Shown here one piece after another: positions 1-8,579 of a DNA stretch of 64,000 bases. The stretch spans positions 94,863-158,862 of the forward strand of contig JAIQZQ010000122.1 in the NCBI GenBank assembly GCA_021777105.1, written 5' to 3'. The notes under the pieces are model-generated. The model worked only from the letters and a program-made list of their open reading frames with translations, was not told the origin of the DNA and ran no database searches. The position numbers were made by a program, and so were the translations under genes. Every line of letters starts with the position of its first letter. Position 1 is the first letter of the stretch. Source of the stretch: Candidatus Anammoxibacter sp. GTDB taxonomy: Bacteria; Planctomycetota; Brocadiia; Brocadiales; Anammoxibacteraceae.

Positions 1-137
1 TGTCCAGAAATACTTTTCTTAAGTTGATAACCACAAGACAACCTGAGCTTAATTTGCTAATGTTTTATATTTTTAGATTGTTGAAATGAACAAATATCTA
101 TGCGGCAATAGTGAAGAACAAAACCAAGCGAAAAAAT

Positions 138-965
138 TTAGTTATTTTTAATAACAACTTTATCGCCTTTGTTTACGTTTAAAATGTTTTTTGCGTTTTC
201 CCTGTTTGCCGCTATTTCAAGATAACCTGAGCTTCCAAAAATAGCCAACAACTCGCCGCTGTTTGATTCGGCGTATGATTCGCTTATTCGTAAAATCTTT
301 TTCCCAGCGATTTCAATCGAAATATCGCCGCTTGTTAACGCAACGTTGTTGTTTGCGGAGCTTCTTACCCTTTCAACACTCTTGTGATGTATATTTGTCA
401 CTGTATTGCCGAAACTGTCTATATAGATAATCTCCCCGGTCAACACGCCTTCCGGAGATAAAACTGGACGCGGCAGGTTCAAACTCTCTATTTTGGAGAT
501 TTTATTTCCAAGTTCTTCAGGGTTCACGCCGTTAAGGATGTGCGCGGCTACAGGAGCAAAAATGTCGCGGCCATGAAATGTGTTACTGACGTTAGGCAAA
601 AAATATTTATCATTTGTCACCTCAATGATAAACTCAGGCTCCTCGTCATCAACTATAAAGCTCAATATGCCGTTATCAGGAGCCAAAAAGATGTAATCCT
701 TTGTTTTCAGACACAATATTTTCCGGTTACTACCAACCCCTGGGTCTACAACCGCCACGTGCACCGATCCTTTTGGAAAATATTTGTGCGCCGTATAGAG
801 AATATAAGCCCCGCCAAAAACATCCTGCGGATTAACGTTTACGCACAAATCAACAATCTGAGCAAGCGGACTTATCTGTAAAATAACGCCCTTCATTGCG
901 CCGGTATACCCGTCAAGCAGCCCAAAATCATTTAAAAGAGTTATTACAGGAGGAGGTTTTGTCAT
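138..965 (-). CDS. SAM hydroxide adenosyltransferase (DUF62 / chlorinase-fluorinase fold)
   Basis: 275-residue cytoplasmic enzyme of the S-adenosyl-L-methionine hydrolase family, which splits SAM to adenosine and methionine with water as nucleophile. The N-terminus TLLNDFGLLDGYTGAMKGV carries the family Asp in a DFG-like context. VDPGVGS (about residues 74-80), APDNGIL (about 95-101) and FHGRDIFAPVAAHI (about 130-143) are the usual active-site blocks, and the C-terminal half is the beta-barrel domain (YIDSFGNTVTNI). Length is normal for the family. The ATG at 965 sits just before the family's first strand, so the start is well placed although no strong ribosome binding site is visible. A hairpin terminator lies directly upstream, so it is probably transcribed apart from the ferredoxin gene. 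The physiological role of the family is not firmly established. Confidence 0.9.
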   Translation of the reverse strand: MTKPPPVITLLNDFGLLDGYTGAMKGVILQISPLAQIVDLCVNVNPQDVFGGAYILYTAHKYFPKGSVHVAVVDPGVGSNRKILCLKTKDYIFLAPDNGILSFIVDDEEPEFIIEVTNDKYFLPNVSNTFHGRDIFAPVAAHILNGVNPEELGNKISKIESLNLPRPVLSPEGVLTGEIIYIDSFGNTVTNIHHKSVERVRSSANNNVALTSGDISIEIAGKKILRISESYAESNSGELLAIFGSSGYLEIAANRENAKNILNVNKGDKVVIKNN

Positions 966-975
966 TTGTAATTGA

Positions 976-1007
976 AAACGGCATTCCGTTTTACCGGAAT
1001 GCCGTTT
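976..1007 (-). terminator. Hairpin terminator after the polyferredoxin gene
   Basis: Perfect 13-bp stem (976-988 with 995-1007, arm AAACGGCATTCCG) and a 6-nt loop, followed on the minus strand by a short T run. It lies between two minus-strand genes, downstream of the ferredoxin stop at 1154 and just upstream of the DUF62 start. Confidence 0.65.
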
Positions 1008-1153
1008 ATGTTTTGATGATAAGCGATTAATTTTAAATTAACGCATATGGTGATATGAAAACAACGAATTAATTGCCCGGCTTCGCTATTTTATGAAATT
1101 CTAATAGCAAAAAAGAGGCAACAGGCCCTAAAATCCGCCGCAAATGCAATTGT

Positions 1154-1543
1154 TTAGTCCTCATACGCGACGATTTCCTCGCCCTTGTATGAATATTCCG
1201 CGTTTGAGCACGCGCTTCCGCAGAAATCGCAACCTATGCATTTTCTCGGATCAATCTTTCTAACATGACCGGCTTCTCTTGAAATAGCCCCGGTTGGACA
1301 CCAATCCCAGCATGAAATACCGCAATTTGTGCAATTGTGAGTCAACACTGTCATTTTAGGCCCCTCAATAACAAACGCGTCATGCGGGCAATCCCTTATA
1401 CACTCAAGACAATAAACGCATTGTTCCTTTTCTACTTTCACAACGCTTCCGCATTGCATTATAGCCCCGTGTTTGCAAAGTTTACTTACGCAAAGCATGC
1501 ATCCTACGCAGTTTTTATTAACTTTAATAGTTAAACCATCCAT
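1154..1543 (-). CDS. Polyferredoxin with four 4Fe-4S-type cysteine motifs
   Basis: 129-residue soluble protein made almost entirely of ferredoxin motifs, so an electron carrier or small redox subunit. Four Cys clusters are visible in order: CVGCMLCVSKLC (C-2-C-2-C-4-C), CVYCLECIRDCP (the classical C-2-C-2-C-3-CP), CTNCGISCWDWCP (C-2-C-3-C-3-CP) and CIGCDFCGSAC (C-2-C-2-C-3-C). Three of the four clusters depart from the canonical CxxCxxCxxxCP (spacing in the first and third, no Pro in the first and fourth), so how many clusters are actually bound is open. The start is supported by a GGAGGG ribosome binding site just upstream (about 1550). It has no obvious redox partner next to it. Such proteins are typical of anaerobes. 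Confidence 0.85.
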   Translation of the reverse strand: MDGLTIKVNKNCVGCMLCVSKLCKHGAIMQCGSVVKVEKEQCVYCLECIRDCPHDAFVIEGPKMTVLTHNCTNCGISCWDWCPTGAISREAGHVRKIDPRKCIGCDFCGSACSNAEYSYKGEEIVAYED

Positions 1544-1679
1544 AATTTAAGTCCCTCCCTCAATAACCATTTCTTTTCTATAAATAATTGTTGACAATCC
1601 AGATGCATTATATTAATTTAACATGCTTAATAATTCAAGCTATTTTTAAGGGAAAATTTTTCTAAAAGGAGATATTTTG

Positions 1680-2294
1680 ATGAAAAAATTTATATTTAGC
1701 CTCATTTTGGCCGCTACATTTTTTACACTTGAAGGGAGCTTTAATTTCGTGAATGCTAAAGATTTAGACAATGGATTGTACGCTACATTTAAAACAAACA
1801 AGGGCGATATAGTTTGTAAACTTTTTGAAGACCAAGTTCCTAAAACAGTTGAAAACTTTGTAGGCCTGGCAACCGGCGCCAAAGAGTACTTTGACTCTAA
1901 AACAGGAGAGCAAAAGAGAGGCAACTTTTATGACGGCCTTATATTTCACAGGGTAATTGCGAATTTCATGGTCCAGGGCGGATGCCCACTCGGCAAAGGC
2001 ATAGGCGGCCCCGGCTACAAATTTAAGGATGAGTTCTCGCCGGATTTAAAACACAACGAACCAGGCATATTGTCTATGGCAAACAGCGGACCAAACACAA
2101 ACGGCAGCCAATTCTTCCTCACTGTCGTCCCTACGCCGTGGCTTGACAATAGACACTCTATTTTCGGCAAAGTAGTTGAAGGCCTGGACGTTCTTATGGC
2201 CATATCCAAAGTACCTACAGATTCACGCGACAAACCACTGGAAGCCATACTTATTAAAACGCTTGAAATAAAAAGAGTCGGCGAGGAGAAGTAA
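1680..2294 (+). CDS. Peptidyl-prolyl cis-trans isomerase, cyclophilin type, exported
   Basis: 204-residue protein with an N-terminal signal peptide (MKKFIFSLILAATFFTLEGS, processing probably near VNA-KD at about residue 26), then one cyclophilin domain. Diagnostic blocks are FHRVIANFMVQGG, GPGYKFKDEF, LSMANSGPNTNGSQFFLT and W-LDNRHSIFGKVVEG. The catalytic Arg of FHRV and the FMxQ and SQFF residues are all present. It should assist folding of exported proteins in the periplasm. The ATG at 1680 is preferred over the in-frame TTG at 1677 because AAAGGAG (1665-1671) is well spaced from it. It is a single-gene unit ended by the terminator at 2329. Confidence 0.92.
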   Translation: MKKFIFSLILAATFFTLEGSFNFVNAKDLDNGLYATFKTNKGDIVCKLFEDQVPKTVENFVGLATGAKEYFDSKTGEQKRGNFYDGLIFHRVIANFMVQGGCPLGKGIGGPGYKFKDEFSPDLKHNEPGILSMANSGPNTNGSQFFLTVVPTPWLDNRHSIFGKVVEGLDVLMAISKVPTDSRDKPLEAILIKTLEIKRVGEEK

Positions 2295-2328
2295 TAAAAC
2301 ATATTGTAAAAATGTTTTTCAATAAATA

Positions 2329-2371
2329 GCCTCCAAATCAATATCATTTTGACTTGGAGGCTTTGTTGTTT
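2329..2371 (+). terminator. Rho-independent terminator after the cyclophilin gene
   Basis: GCCTCCAAATCAA (from 2329) pairs with TTGACTTGGAGGC (2349-2361) with one mismatch, and is followed by TTTGTTGTTT. Confidence 0.8.
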
Positions 2372-2488
2372 ATAGCTAACCCGGAAAAGTGACTAAAGTT
2401 TAGGTAAAAATTTTCATTTTTTGAATTCCACCTCGCTCATATGTCATCACTCCCCAATAATACCAGCAAACCGAACATCCAAAAGTAT

Positions 2489-3776
2489 AAAAGGGACAGG
2501 TAAATATTAAATCAATTTAATTCAGATATAAAAATGTGAATTAAAATCTGAATCCCTAATGTAGGGCAAATTATATGTGTAAATCTCTTTGATGAAAAAT
2601 ATTTATGGATGATGGGAGGGGGTAATCTTCTTTTATTTCTGTTTGATTTACTTAAAAGTGGTTTATTTTATACTAATACCTGTAAAACCCTGAATGCATG
2701 GGCAACAAAATGATTGAAATGAGCATGGCAATCATACAACTCAGTCATTTAATCAAATTCTTAAGCGAATATATCTCAGCGCCTTCTGATATCTTTCTGG
2801 GTTTTTTAGTTTTCTTTGTGTTAAAGTAATCTTTAAACTGCTCATAATAACGGCTCACAAACGCCTTTGTCCCTATTATTCCGCTGTCTGTGAAATACCT
2901 TGTTTTGTGCCTGAATTTATCAACATCGCTCAACTCATATTTAATCGCGCGTTCTTTTTGAACTATTCCTTCATCAATAGACCTCCATTTTTCCGTCTCA
3001 ATAGCCCCGGTTTCATAAAGGAATTCCCTGTAATCCGCAAACCTCTCCCGTTCAGACATTCCGTCATATCCTACCAACCCAAAATCTGTAGAAAGCAGCC
3101 CATCCCGGTTGCCGCTTTGAACATGGTAACCTATCGAACACCACCTGTACTCCTCTGGCCTATCAACCACCCCGGCCCTGAGTGGGTTCAAGTCAATGTA
3201 AGCGAGCAAATTTATCAACGTATCCCCGTTTTCAACAATAACGCTCTTAAACCTGTCTCCCCAGAAGTAGCCTACCCTTTCATGCCTTTTATTGTAAAAA
3301 CGTGAAAACCGCTGTTTAATCTCGCGCATAAATTCAGATAAACTTGAGAGTTTATTGCGAAAACCTGGGACTTCACTGTCCGTCACAATTTTGTCCTTAT
3401 CGCTGTTATATAACCCAATACGCCTTTTAACCTCCTCATCGGAATATTCATCCGACATTTTCATCTTAACCATCAGATGGAAATGGTTGCTCATAATACA
3501 ATACCCAAACACCTCAGTAAAGAATATGCCGCTAAACCGTTTAATCAAGCCAAACAAATAATCCTTCTCCACATCCCCCAAAACAAACCCCTCCAAAGCC
3601 GTGCGTGACATAACATGATAAATCCCATCCTCACACTTAAGCATCATACGTGGTATCCTCGCCATCATAACCCTCCTGAAATTAAATATTTACACAAAAC
3701 CATCAACATGTTTAGAAAACAATAAAATTATAACAATTTAAGCTAAAAATGCAAATTAAAATAGCCTGTCCCCTTA
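2489..3776 (-). mobile_element. RAYT/REP-type transposable unit with inverted end motifs
   Basis: The RAYT-like transposase gene is bracketed by related sequences in opposite orientation: AAAAGGGACAGG at 2489-2500 and, at 3764-3776, the reverse complement of AAGGGGACAGGC. The sequence inside the left end also has an 8-bp inverted repeat (ATTCAGAT at 2520-2527 with ATCTGAAT at 2546-2553). Flanking GGGGACAGG-type ends are common around REP-associated tyrosine transposases. The right end coincides with the premature stop of the SIR2 gene (3774-3776). Exact boundaries are inferred from the end motifs only. Confidence 0.55.
2745..3668 (-). CDS. REP-associated tyrosine transposase (Y1/HUH family, RAYT)
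   Basis: 307-residue transposase-like nuclease. The HUH motif is seen as MSNHFHLMVK (about residues 60-69). The catalytic Tyr is in FSRFYNKRHERVGYFW (about residues 121-136), followed by DRFKSVIVEN, and the segment LLAYIDLNPLRAGVV is the family signature after the nuclease core. The C-terminal ~120 residues are an extra basic domain often seen in these chromosomal RAYTs. Two adjacent ATGs (3668 and 3665) are possible; GGAGGG lies at the better distance from the second. RAYTs act on short palindromic REP sequences as single-stranded DNA; this window contains many such palindromes, but no direct link can be shown. Confidence 0.88.
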   Translation of the reverse strand: MMARIPRMMLKCEDGIYHVMSRTALEGFVLGDVEKDYLFGLIKRFSGIFFTEVFGYCIMSNHFHLMVKMKMSDEYSDEEVKRRIGLYNSDKDKIVTDSEVPGFRNKLSSLSEFMREIKQRFSRFYNKRHERVGYFWGDRFKSVIVENGDTLINLLAYIDLNPLRAGVVDRPEEYRWCSIGYHVQSGNRDGLLSTDFGLVGYDGMSERERFADYREFLYETGAIETEKWRSIDEGIVQKERAIKYELSDVDKFRHKTRYFTDSGIIGTKAFVSRYYEQFKDYFNTKKTKKPRKISEGAEIYSLKNLIK

Positions 3777-4253
3777 ATTTATATAATGCGCGAGAGCTTC
3801 ATACCCTACCACCAGAGGTTTCTTGTGCGTGTATATAAACAGAGCGTCTTCGGTAAGGCTGTCAAAATTGGTGGTAATAACAATCTTGTGTTGTTTTGCC
3901 TCCAGTATTTGGGCAAGTATGGAATACCCGCAACTGGGCTCTTTGCCGTCCATTACCTGCTCAAGAAACGCAAAACCCTCTTTTTTATCCAGCTCAAATC
4001 GTTTATCAAATATTTTGGAATAATCTTTTGCTGGATCGTCCATTGAAATGCCTTCTTCTGCTTTCCATGAGTCTAAATCTTTGGAATCGTACATCTCCGC
4101 CAACTCATCCATCCATTTTTGCGTTAATTCTCCACCGGTGGGAATTCCCGATGGTTTTGAAGCGCCTGATCCCAGTATAAAACAGAATTTTTTATCCTCT
4201 CTTATATTATTGCAAAAATGATAAAGAAAGGTTTTTAATGTAATCTCTTTCAT
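3774..4253 (-). pseudogene. SIR2-like NAD-binding domain protein, 3'-truncated
   Basis: 159 residues corresponding to the N-terminal half of a SIR2-family protein of the kind found in anti-phage systems. The nucleotide loop is ILGSGASKPSGIPTGGELT (about residues 27-45) and the conserved TTNFDSLTED (about residues 127-136) carries the catalytic-type Asn-Phe-Asp. Family members of this type usually continue for several hundred more residues. Here the reading frame stops at AHYIN, and the TAA (3774-3776) lies exactly at the end motif of the RAYT unit. No continuation is visible beyond the element, where only about 120 nt separate it from the cyclophilin terminator. I infer loss of the 3' part with, or after, insertion. 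It may be inactive, or may still make a short NADase-like fragment. Confidence 0.7.
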
Positions 4254-4818
4254 GCGTGATTTTCATATTAATAGTGTGGGTAATGCCAACAATCTGTTTT
4301 TTCTAACTATGGGACAATAATAAAGCATTGCCGCCAAAACCGCTAAGAATATTTTTAGTCCTTGCCGGCTTTAATAACAATGATAATAATATCAATTTCA
4401 AGCTGTCTGTCAAGACAATTTGGGGGATTGCCGTAGGACATTTCCAAAACATAAAAATTATAGGACGGCAAATTATTTTAAGCTTAATCATGTAAAAGGA
4501 AGAGAATCTTATAGGTTTATAGAATTAAGCACTGTTTGCGCGAAGGATTTAATAAATAACACAAAACAGAAGCTTATCTTAAACATGATAACATGATTTT
4601 TAAAACAAAGGTTAGAATCTTAGGGCTGGTTAATTGTTTACAAATTTAAGAAGATTGTGAGTTATATCGAATCTATGGACAAGCAATGAAGCGCTACCCA
4701 CCAAACTATCAAATTTCAATTGACGGTAATAGATTTAAAGGTAATAATAATCAAACAAATGGGATTATGAAAAAGTGATAAGCTGTATCCGTATTTTTTA
4801 AATTATTATAGTGAAAAA
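4254..4818. other. AT-rich intergenic stretch, nothing recognised
   Basis: 565 bp between the SIR2 fragment and the toxin gene. It should hold divergent promoters for both. A 62-codon open frame on the minus strand (4303-4491) has no ribosome binding site or recognisable motif, and I do not call it a gene. No tRNA or repeat element was seen. Confidence 0.4.
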
Positions 4819-5181
4819 ATGGAATATGAAGTCGAATTCGTTGAATTGGATAATAACAAGAAACCATTTAAAGAATTTGTTATAAAACTGCCTATAAAAG
4901 AAAGAGCAAGAATATTTGAAACAATTAACTATTTTATAGAACTTAAAAATAACAATTTACCTGTAAAGACAAATCTGTCAAAATATATAGAAGATGGTAT
5001 TTTCGAATTGAGGACTTCAATACATGATAAGATCGCAAGAACATTATATTTTTATCAAATAGGAGCCAGAGTTATAATTACTCACGGTTTTATAAAAAAA
5101 AGCCGAAAAACACCAAGAAAAGAGATACAAAAAGCTAAGGATTTAAGAGAAATATATATTAAGAGGTTTAAACATGACTAA
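4819..5181 (+). CDS. RelE/HigB-like toxin (phage Gp49-like family)
   Basis: 120-residue basic protein with the layout of Gp49/HigB-like type II toxins: an N-terminal strand (EVEFVELDN), two helices (IKERARIFETINYFIEL), then LSKYIEDGIFELRTSIHD, RTLYFYQIGARVIITHGFIKKSRKTP and a basic helix QKAKDLREIYIKRF. The IFELR, R-LYFY and HGFIKKS-KTP strings are what define the family (compare the HGF-KKT-KTP signature). Such toxins cleave mRNA at the ribosome. It overlaps the next gene by 8 nt, the usual coupling in toxin-first (higBA-type) operons. Confidence 0.82.
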   Translation: MEYEVEFVELDNNKKPFKEFVIKLPIKERARIFETINYFIELKNNNLPVKTNLSKYIEDGIFELRTSIHDKIARTLYFYQIGARVIITHGFIKKSRKTPRKEIQKAKDLREIYIKRFKHD

Positions 5182-5362
5182 TTATGAACAATTATTTAAA
5201 AAACAAATGAAGGCTCCTGAATTCTCAAAAGCTTACAATGACGCAAGGTTGGAGAGGTCAATAAACGAAATGTTAAATAGCTTAAAGAAAATGATTGTAA
5301 AAAATGAACCAAAAGAATCACTTTTAGAAGCTATTGATTCGATCCAAAAGCAAATAAGTTGA
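5174..5362 (+). CDS. Putative antitoxin partner of the HigB-like toxin
   Basis: 62-residue protein whose ATG lies within the 3' end of the toxin gene (8-nt overlap), indicating translational coupling. Its start, NYEQLFKKQMKAPEFSKAYN, resembles the N-terminal linker of HigA-type antitoxins (a 'DPEF..AY' segment). It then continues as a charged amphipathic helix and stops without any helix-turn-helix. It is therefore either a DNA-binding-free antitoxin or a C-terminally shortened HigA. Its function is inferred from position. Confidence 0.65.
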   Translation: MTNYEQLFKKQMKAPEFSKAYNDARLERSINEMLNSLKKMIVKNEPKESLLEAIDSIQKQIS

Positions 5363-5402
5363 TTAAATTTTTATAAACGTTCGCAGGTTTTAGTTAAAAT
5401 GG

Positions 5403-5465
5403 TGTACATCAACCGTGTTGATGTTAATTTAATCAACCATATCTATACAGTAACACGGTTACTGC
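5403..5465 (+). promoter_or_regulatory. Paired hairpins with a competing long-range helix
   Basis: Two local hairpins, ACATCAA/TTGATGT (5406-5412, 5418-5424) and CAGTAAC/GTTACTG (5448-5454, 5458-5464), lie between the toxin operon and the gene at 5551. AACCGTGTT (5411-5419) is also the exact reverse complement of AACACGGTT (5452-5460), so a 9-bp alternative pairing competes with both. This could be an attenuator or simply a palindromic repeat; no T run follows. Confidence 0.35.
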
Positions 5466-5550
5466 TCCACAAAACCGGCAATTCAATCCATTGTTATAAA
5501 TAGAAAATAACAGCCTCGCCACATATTGATATAAATAATAAGTTATTTAA

Positions 5551-5949
5551 ATGGCTAAAAAGAAGAAAAACAAAAACAACAGCCCTCGACGTAAACGGAT
5601 GAATCGCGAAAAAAGGTTGGTTTCAGGCGCGCGATGGTTGCAAAGTTATACGGGCAACAATGTTGTGCGGAGTTATATGAAATGGTATGGGCAAGATGCA
5701 ATTTCCGCTATAATTGAGCTGCGTCTTTTAGGGGTTTCTATCTCCGATGAACGGTTGGATCAGGCAAAACAAAATTGTGAAAACAGAGCTAAACATCGAA
5801 AAATGGTTAAACAAAAGAGAGAGAAGGAATGGCAGGAACTGTTTTCTGATGATTCTGATGAGAACTTTTCTTTTATAGCGGGATATACTTCCGGCGGGGC
5901 GCCATATGGCGTTACATGGGAGGAAATGGATGATGAGCCTGATTGTTAA
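5551..5949 (+). CDS. Conserved hypothetical basic protein (IAGYTSGGAPYGVTWEE family)
   Basis: 132 residues. The first 25 are extremely basic (MAKKKKNKNN, RRKRMNREKR), resembling a nucleic-acid-binding tail. A helical middle (YMKWYGQDAISAIIELRLLG) is followed by a second basic helix (RAKHRKMVKQKREKEWQ). The C-terminus FSFIAGYTSGGAPYGVTWEE is a block I recognise from uncharacterised proteins in many bacteria, usually sitting alone in accessory regions. No catalytic motif is known to me. It follows the palindromic element at 5403-5465 and precedes the sensor-kinase/stressosome block. Confidence 0.7.
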   Translation: MAKKKKNKNNSPRRKRMNREKRLVSGARWLQSYTGNNVVRSYMKWYGQDAISAIIELRLLGVSISDERLDQAKQNCENRAKHRKMVKQKREKEWQELFSDDSDENFSFIAGYTSGGAPYGVTWEEMDDEPDC

Positions 5950-6201
5950 TAAATACATACAAAGTTTTTCATTTATCCTTCTGTTCTCAACTTCAAACTA
6001 TATGTAAATCTCTCCCTCAATGCTACGGCGCGAGGACGCGTACACTACACCGAATACGAATATATATTATCTTAGGGCCGATGCGCCAAATCTCGCCAAA
6101 TAACCAGATTAAGCTGTAAAAAGCTTCCTATTCTCTTCCGGCAGCGCTATAATTTTAAGATTGTAATGTACTACTTTAATATTTTGTTGCGCTGAACCAA
6201 T

Positions 6202-8550
6202 ATGGACTCACTTAAAAACATTCTTGTGGTTGACGACGACGAGACGTCTCTTGCGTTGTTAAGACACTTTATAAACAAACTCGGTCATAACGTTCTTATA
6301 GCCAATAACGGCGATGCCGCGATGGAGGTTATTAAAAGGCAACCTCCGGATCTGATATTGTTGGACATACTCATGCCTATAAAAGACGGGCACGAGGTTT
6401 TAAAGGAGATAAGAAAAGATGCATCCGTTCGCCACATTCCGATTGTGATGATAACCGTGGTTGATGAGTTCTCCAGTGTTGTAAAATGCTTAAAAGAGGG
6501 AGCGGACGACTATTTGCCCAAACCGGTAAACGAAACGCTGCTTGCAGCCAGAATCGCGGGCTGCCTGGAAAAGAAACGGTGGCATGATTACGAGCAGAAT
6601 CTCCACGCAGAGTTGATAAGAAAATACAACGATTTAAAAGAGTACGAAAAACAGAGCCAAAAATTGTTTATGGCTATAGAGCAGATACCTTCCTCAATAT
6701 TTATTATTAACAACAAAGGCGTGATAGAGTACATAAACGCTCATTTTATAAAAACAACAGGCTACGCTCAGGGCGAAGCCATTGGACAAAGCGTTCGTAT
6801 TTTAAAATCAAGCCCCCAATCATACGAGACTTACTTTAAAATCCTTAAATCTATTACACAGGAAGATCATTGGAGCGGCATGGTTTGCAACAAAAAGAGA
6901 AGCGGCGAACGCTATTGGGTGTATGAGCATATACATCCGGTTATTGACGACAAAGGGGAACTTTCGCATTTTGTTGTGGTTGAAACCGAAGAGGCCTGGC
7001 GCAAAGATGCGCAAAAAGAGATTTATGAAAACATTGAAACGCTTGACAGGATGCTGGAGATAGCTGAGAACGCGATAATATCAATAGACGAGAACCGCAA
7101 AATAACAATGTATAACAAAGGGGCTGAACGCATATTTGGATACACTCCTTTTGAAATAGTAGGGAACCTGATAGAAACTCTTCTACCTGCAAGATTTAGG
7201 GCAAATCACGGCAAGCATGTAGCCAACTTTGGAAAAAGCAATATAAACGCCAAGAGGTTGAATGAAAGGAAGCACAAGCTTTTTGGTTTGCGCAAAAATG
7301 GGGAAGAGTTCCCGGCGGAGATATCAATTTCAAAGTTTACGTCCAAAGGGAAAACTGTGTTTACGGCGGTTGTAAACGACATCTCCGAACGAATGAAGCT
7401 GGAGGAAGAGTCTTTCAGGGCTCAAAAAATAGCGTCGTTAGGCATTATTGCCGGCGGTATTGCCCATGATTTTAATAATATGTTGACCACAATTTTAGGC
7501 AACGCAAACCTGGCAAAGATTTTTTCAAAGGCCGGCGACGCGGATAAGACTTTAAAAAATTTGGCTAATATTGAAAAGGCGACAATGCGTTCAAGGGATT
7601 TGACGCGCCAGCTCCTTGATTTCTCTAAAGTAGGCGAGACTGCAACCGTTAAAAAGACGGCGCCGATTAACAACCTGATAAGAGAAGCCTCGGAATTTGC
7701 CATAAGAGGCTCTAATGTAAAATGCGAGATTTCAATCCCCAAAGACCTTTGGAGGGTTGAAATGGACGAAGGACAGATAAATCAGGTGATAAACAATATC
7801 GTGATCAACGCAACGCATTCCATGCCTGACGGAGGCTTAGTTAAAGTGTCCGCCGAAAACATTGAAAAGATAGGCGAAGAGCTGGAGAGTTCGTTAAACT
7901 CAGGGAAATATGTAAAGATATCAATCAAAGACCAGGGATCTGGAATTAAAAAGGAAGACCTTGCAAGAATATTTAATCCATATTTTTCAACTAAAGAGAG
8001 CGGCAACGGTCTTGGCCTTGCGTCGTCGTCCGCGATAATCAGAAATCACAACGGGCTGATCACGGTTGCTTCCGCGCAAGGAGAAGGCTCGACTTTTTGC
8101 GTCTATTTGCCGGCCTCATTAAAAGAGGTTGAACAAAAAGCGGCAAAAAGCGGCAAACCTCTTGCAGGTAGCGGCAAGGTATTGCTTATGGACGATGATG
8201 ACGAGATCAGGGAGATGGCCGGCCAGGCCCTTGCCGTCATAGGGTACGAGGTCGATTTCGCAAAAGACGGGGCTGAAGCAGTAGAGATGTATAAAGAGTC
8301 TTTAAATGACCGGAAACCGTTTGATGTTGTTGTTATGGATTTAACTGTTCCGTGCGGTCTGGGCGCAAAGGATGCTATAAAAAAACTCCTGAATGTAAAC
8401 CCGGATGTAAAAGCAATAGTATCCAGCGGCTATTCGGATGATGTTATCATGAATGATTATGAAAAGCACGGTTTTAAAGGATCTGTTGTTAAGCCGTTTG
8501 ATATTGAAGAGCTGAATAGCGCGTTGTTAAAAGCGATAAAACAATCCTAA
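6202..8550 (+). CDS. Hybrid sensor histidine kinase, REC-PAS-PAS-HisKA-HATPase-REC
   Basis: 782-residue soluble hybrid kinase with no membrane segment. Order: receiver domain (about 5-120, phospho-acceptor D55 in LLLDILMP, Lys in LPKPVNE), PAS (about 155-270), PAS (about 285-400), HisKA with the phospho-His in GGIAHDFNN (about residue 421), HATPase_c (N box INQVINNIVINATHSMPDGG, G boxes DQGSGI and GNGLGLAS) and a second receiver (about 655-780, acceptor Asp in VVMDLTVP). All catalytic residues are present. It ends 29 bp before the stressosome rsbR gene, so the two could be co-transcribed. Its kinase-to-C-terminal receiver part closely resembles the kinases at 51492 and 55801. Confidence 0.92.
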   Translation: MDSLKNILVVDDDETSLALLRHFINKLGHNVLIANNGDAAMEVIKRQPPDLILLDILMPIKDGHEVLKEIRKDASVRHIPIVMITVVDEFSSVVKCLKEGADDYLPKPVNETLLAARIAGCLEKKRWHDYEQNLHAELIRKYNDLKEYEKQSQKLFMAIEQIPSSIFIINNKGVIEYINAHFIKTTGYAQGEAIGQSVRILKSSPQSYETYFKILKSITQEDHWSGMVCNKKRSGERYWVYEHIHPVIDDKGELSHFVVVETEEAWRKDAQKEIYENIETLDRMLEIAENAIISIDENRKITMYNKGAERIFGYTPFEIVGNLIETLLPARFRANHGKHVANFGKSNINAKRLNERKHKLFGLRKNGEEFPAEISISKFTSKGKTVFTAVVNDISERMKLEEESFRAQKIASLGIIAGGIAHDFNNMLTTILGNANLAKIFSKAGDADKTLKNLANIEKATMRSRDLTRQLLDFSKVGETATVKKTAPINNLIREASEFAIRGSNVKCEISIPKDLWRVEMDEGQINQVINNIVINATHSMPDGGLVKVSAENIEKIGEELESSLNSGKYVKISIKDQGSGIKKEDLARIFNPYFSTKESGNGLGLASSSAIIRNHNGLITVASAQGEGSTFCVYLPASLKEVEQKAAKSGKPLAGSGKVLLMDDDDEIREMAGQALAVIGYEVDFAKDGAEAVEMYKESLNDRKPFDVVVMDLTVPCGLGAKDAIKKLLNVNPDVKAIVSSGYSDDVIMNDYEKHGFKGSVVKPFDIEELNSALLKAIKQS

Positions 8551-8579
8551 CAAAATAATTTCTATCAGGAGGATAAATA

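Noticed and set aside
4303..4491. 62-codon minus-strand open frame upstream of the SIR2 fragment
   Set aside because: No ribosome binding site, no motif, atypical composition; probably chance in AT-rich DNA.
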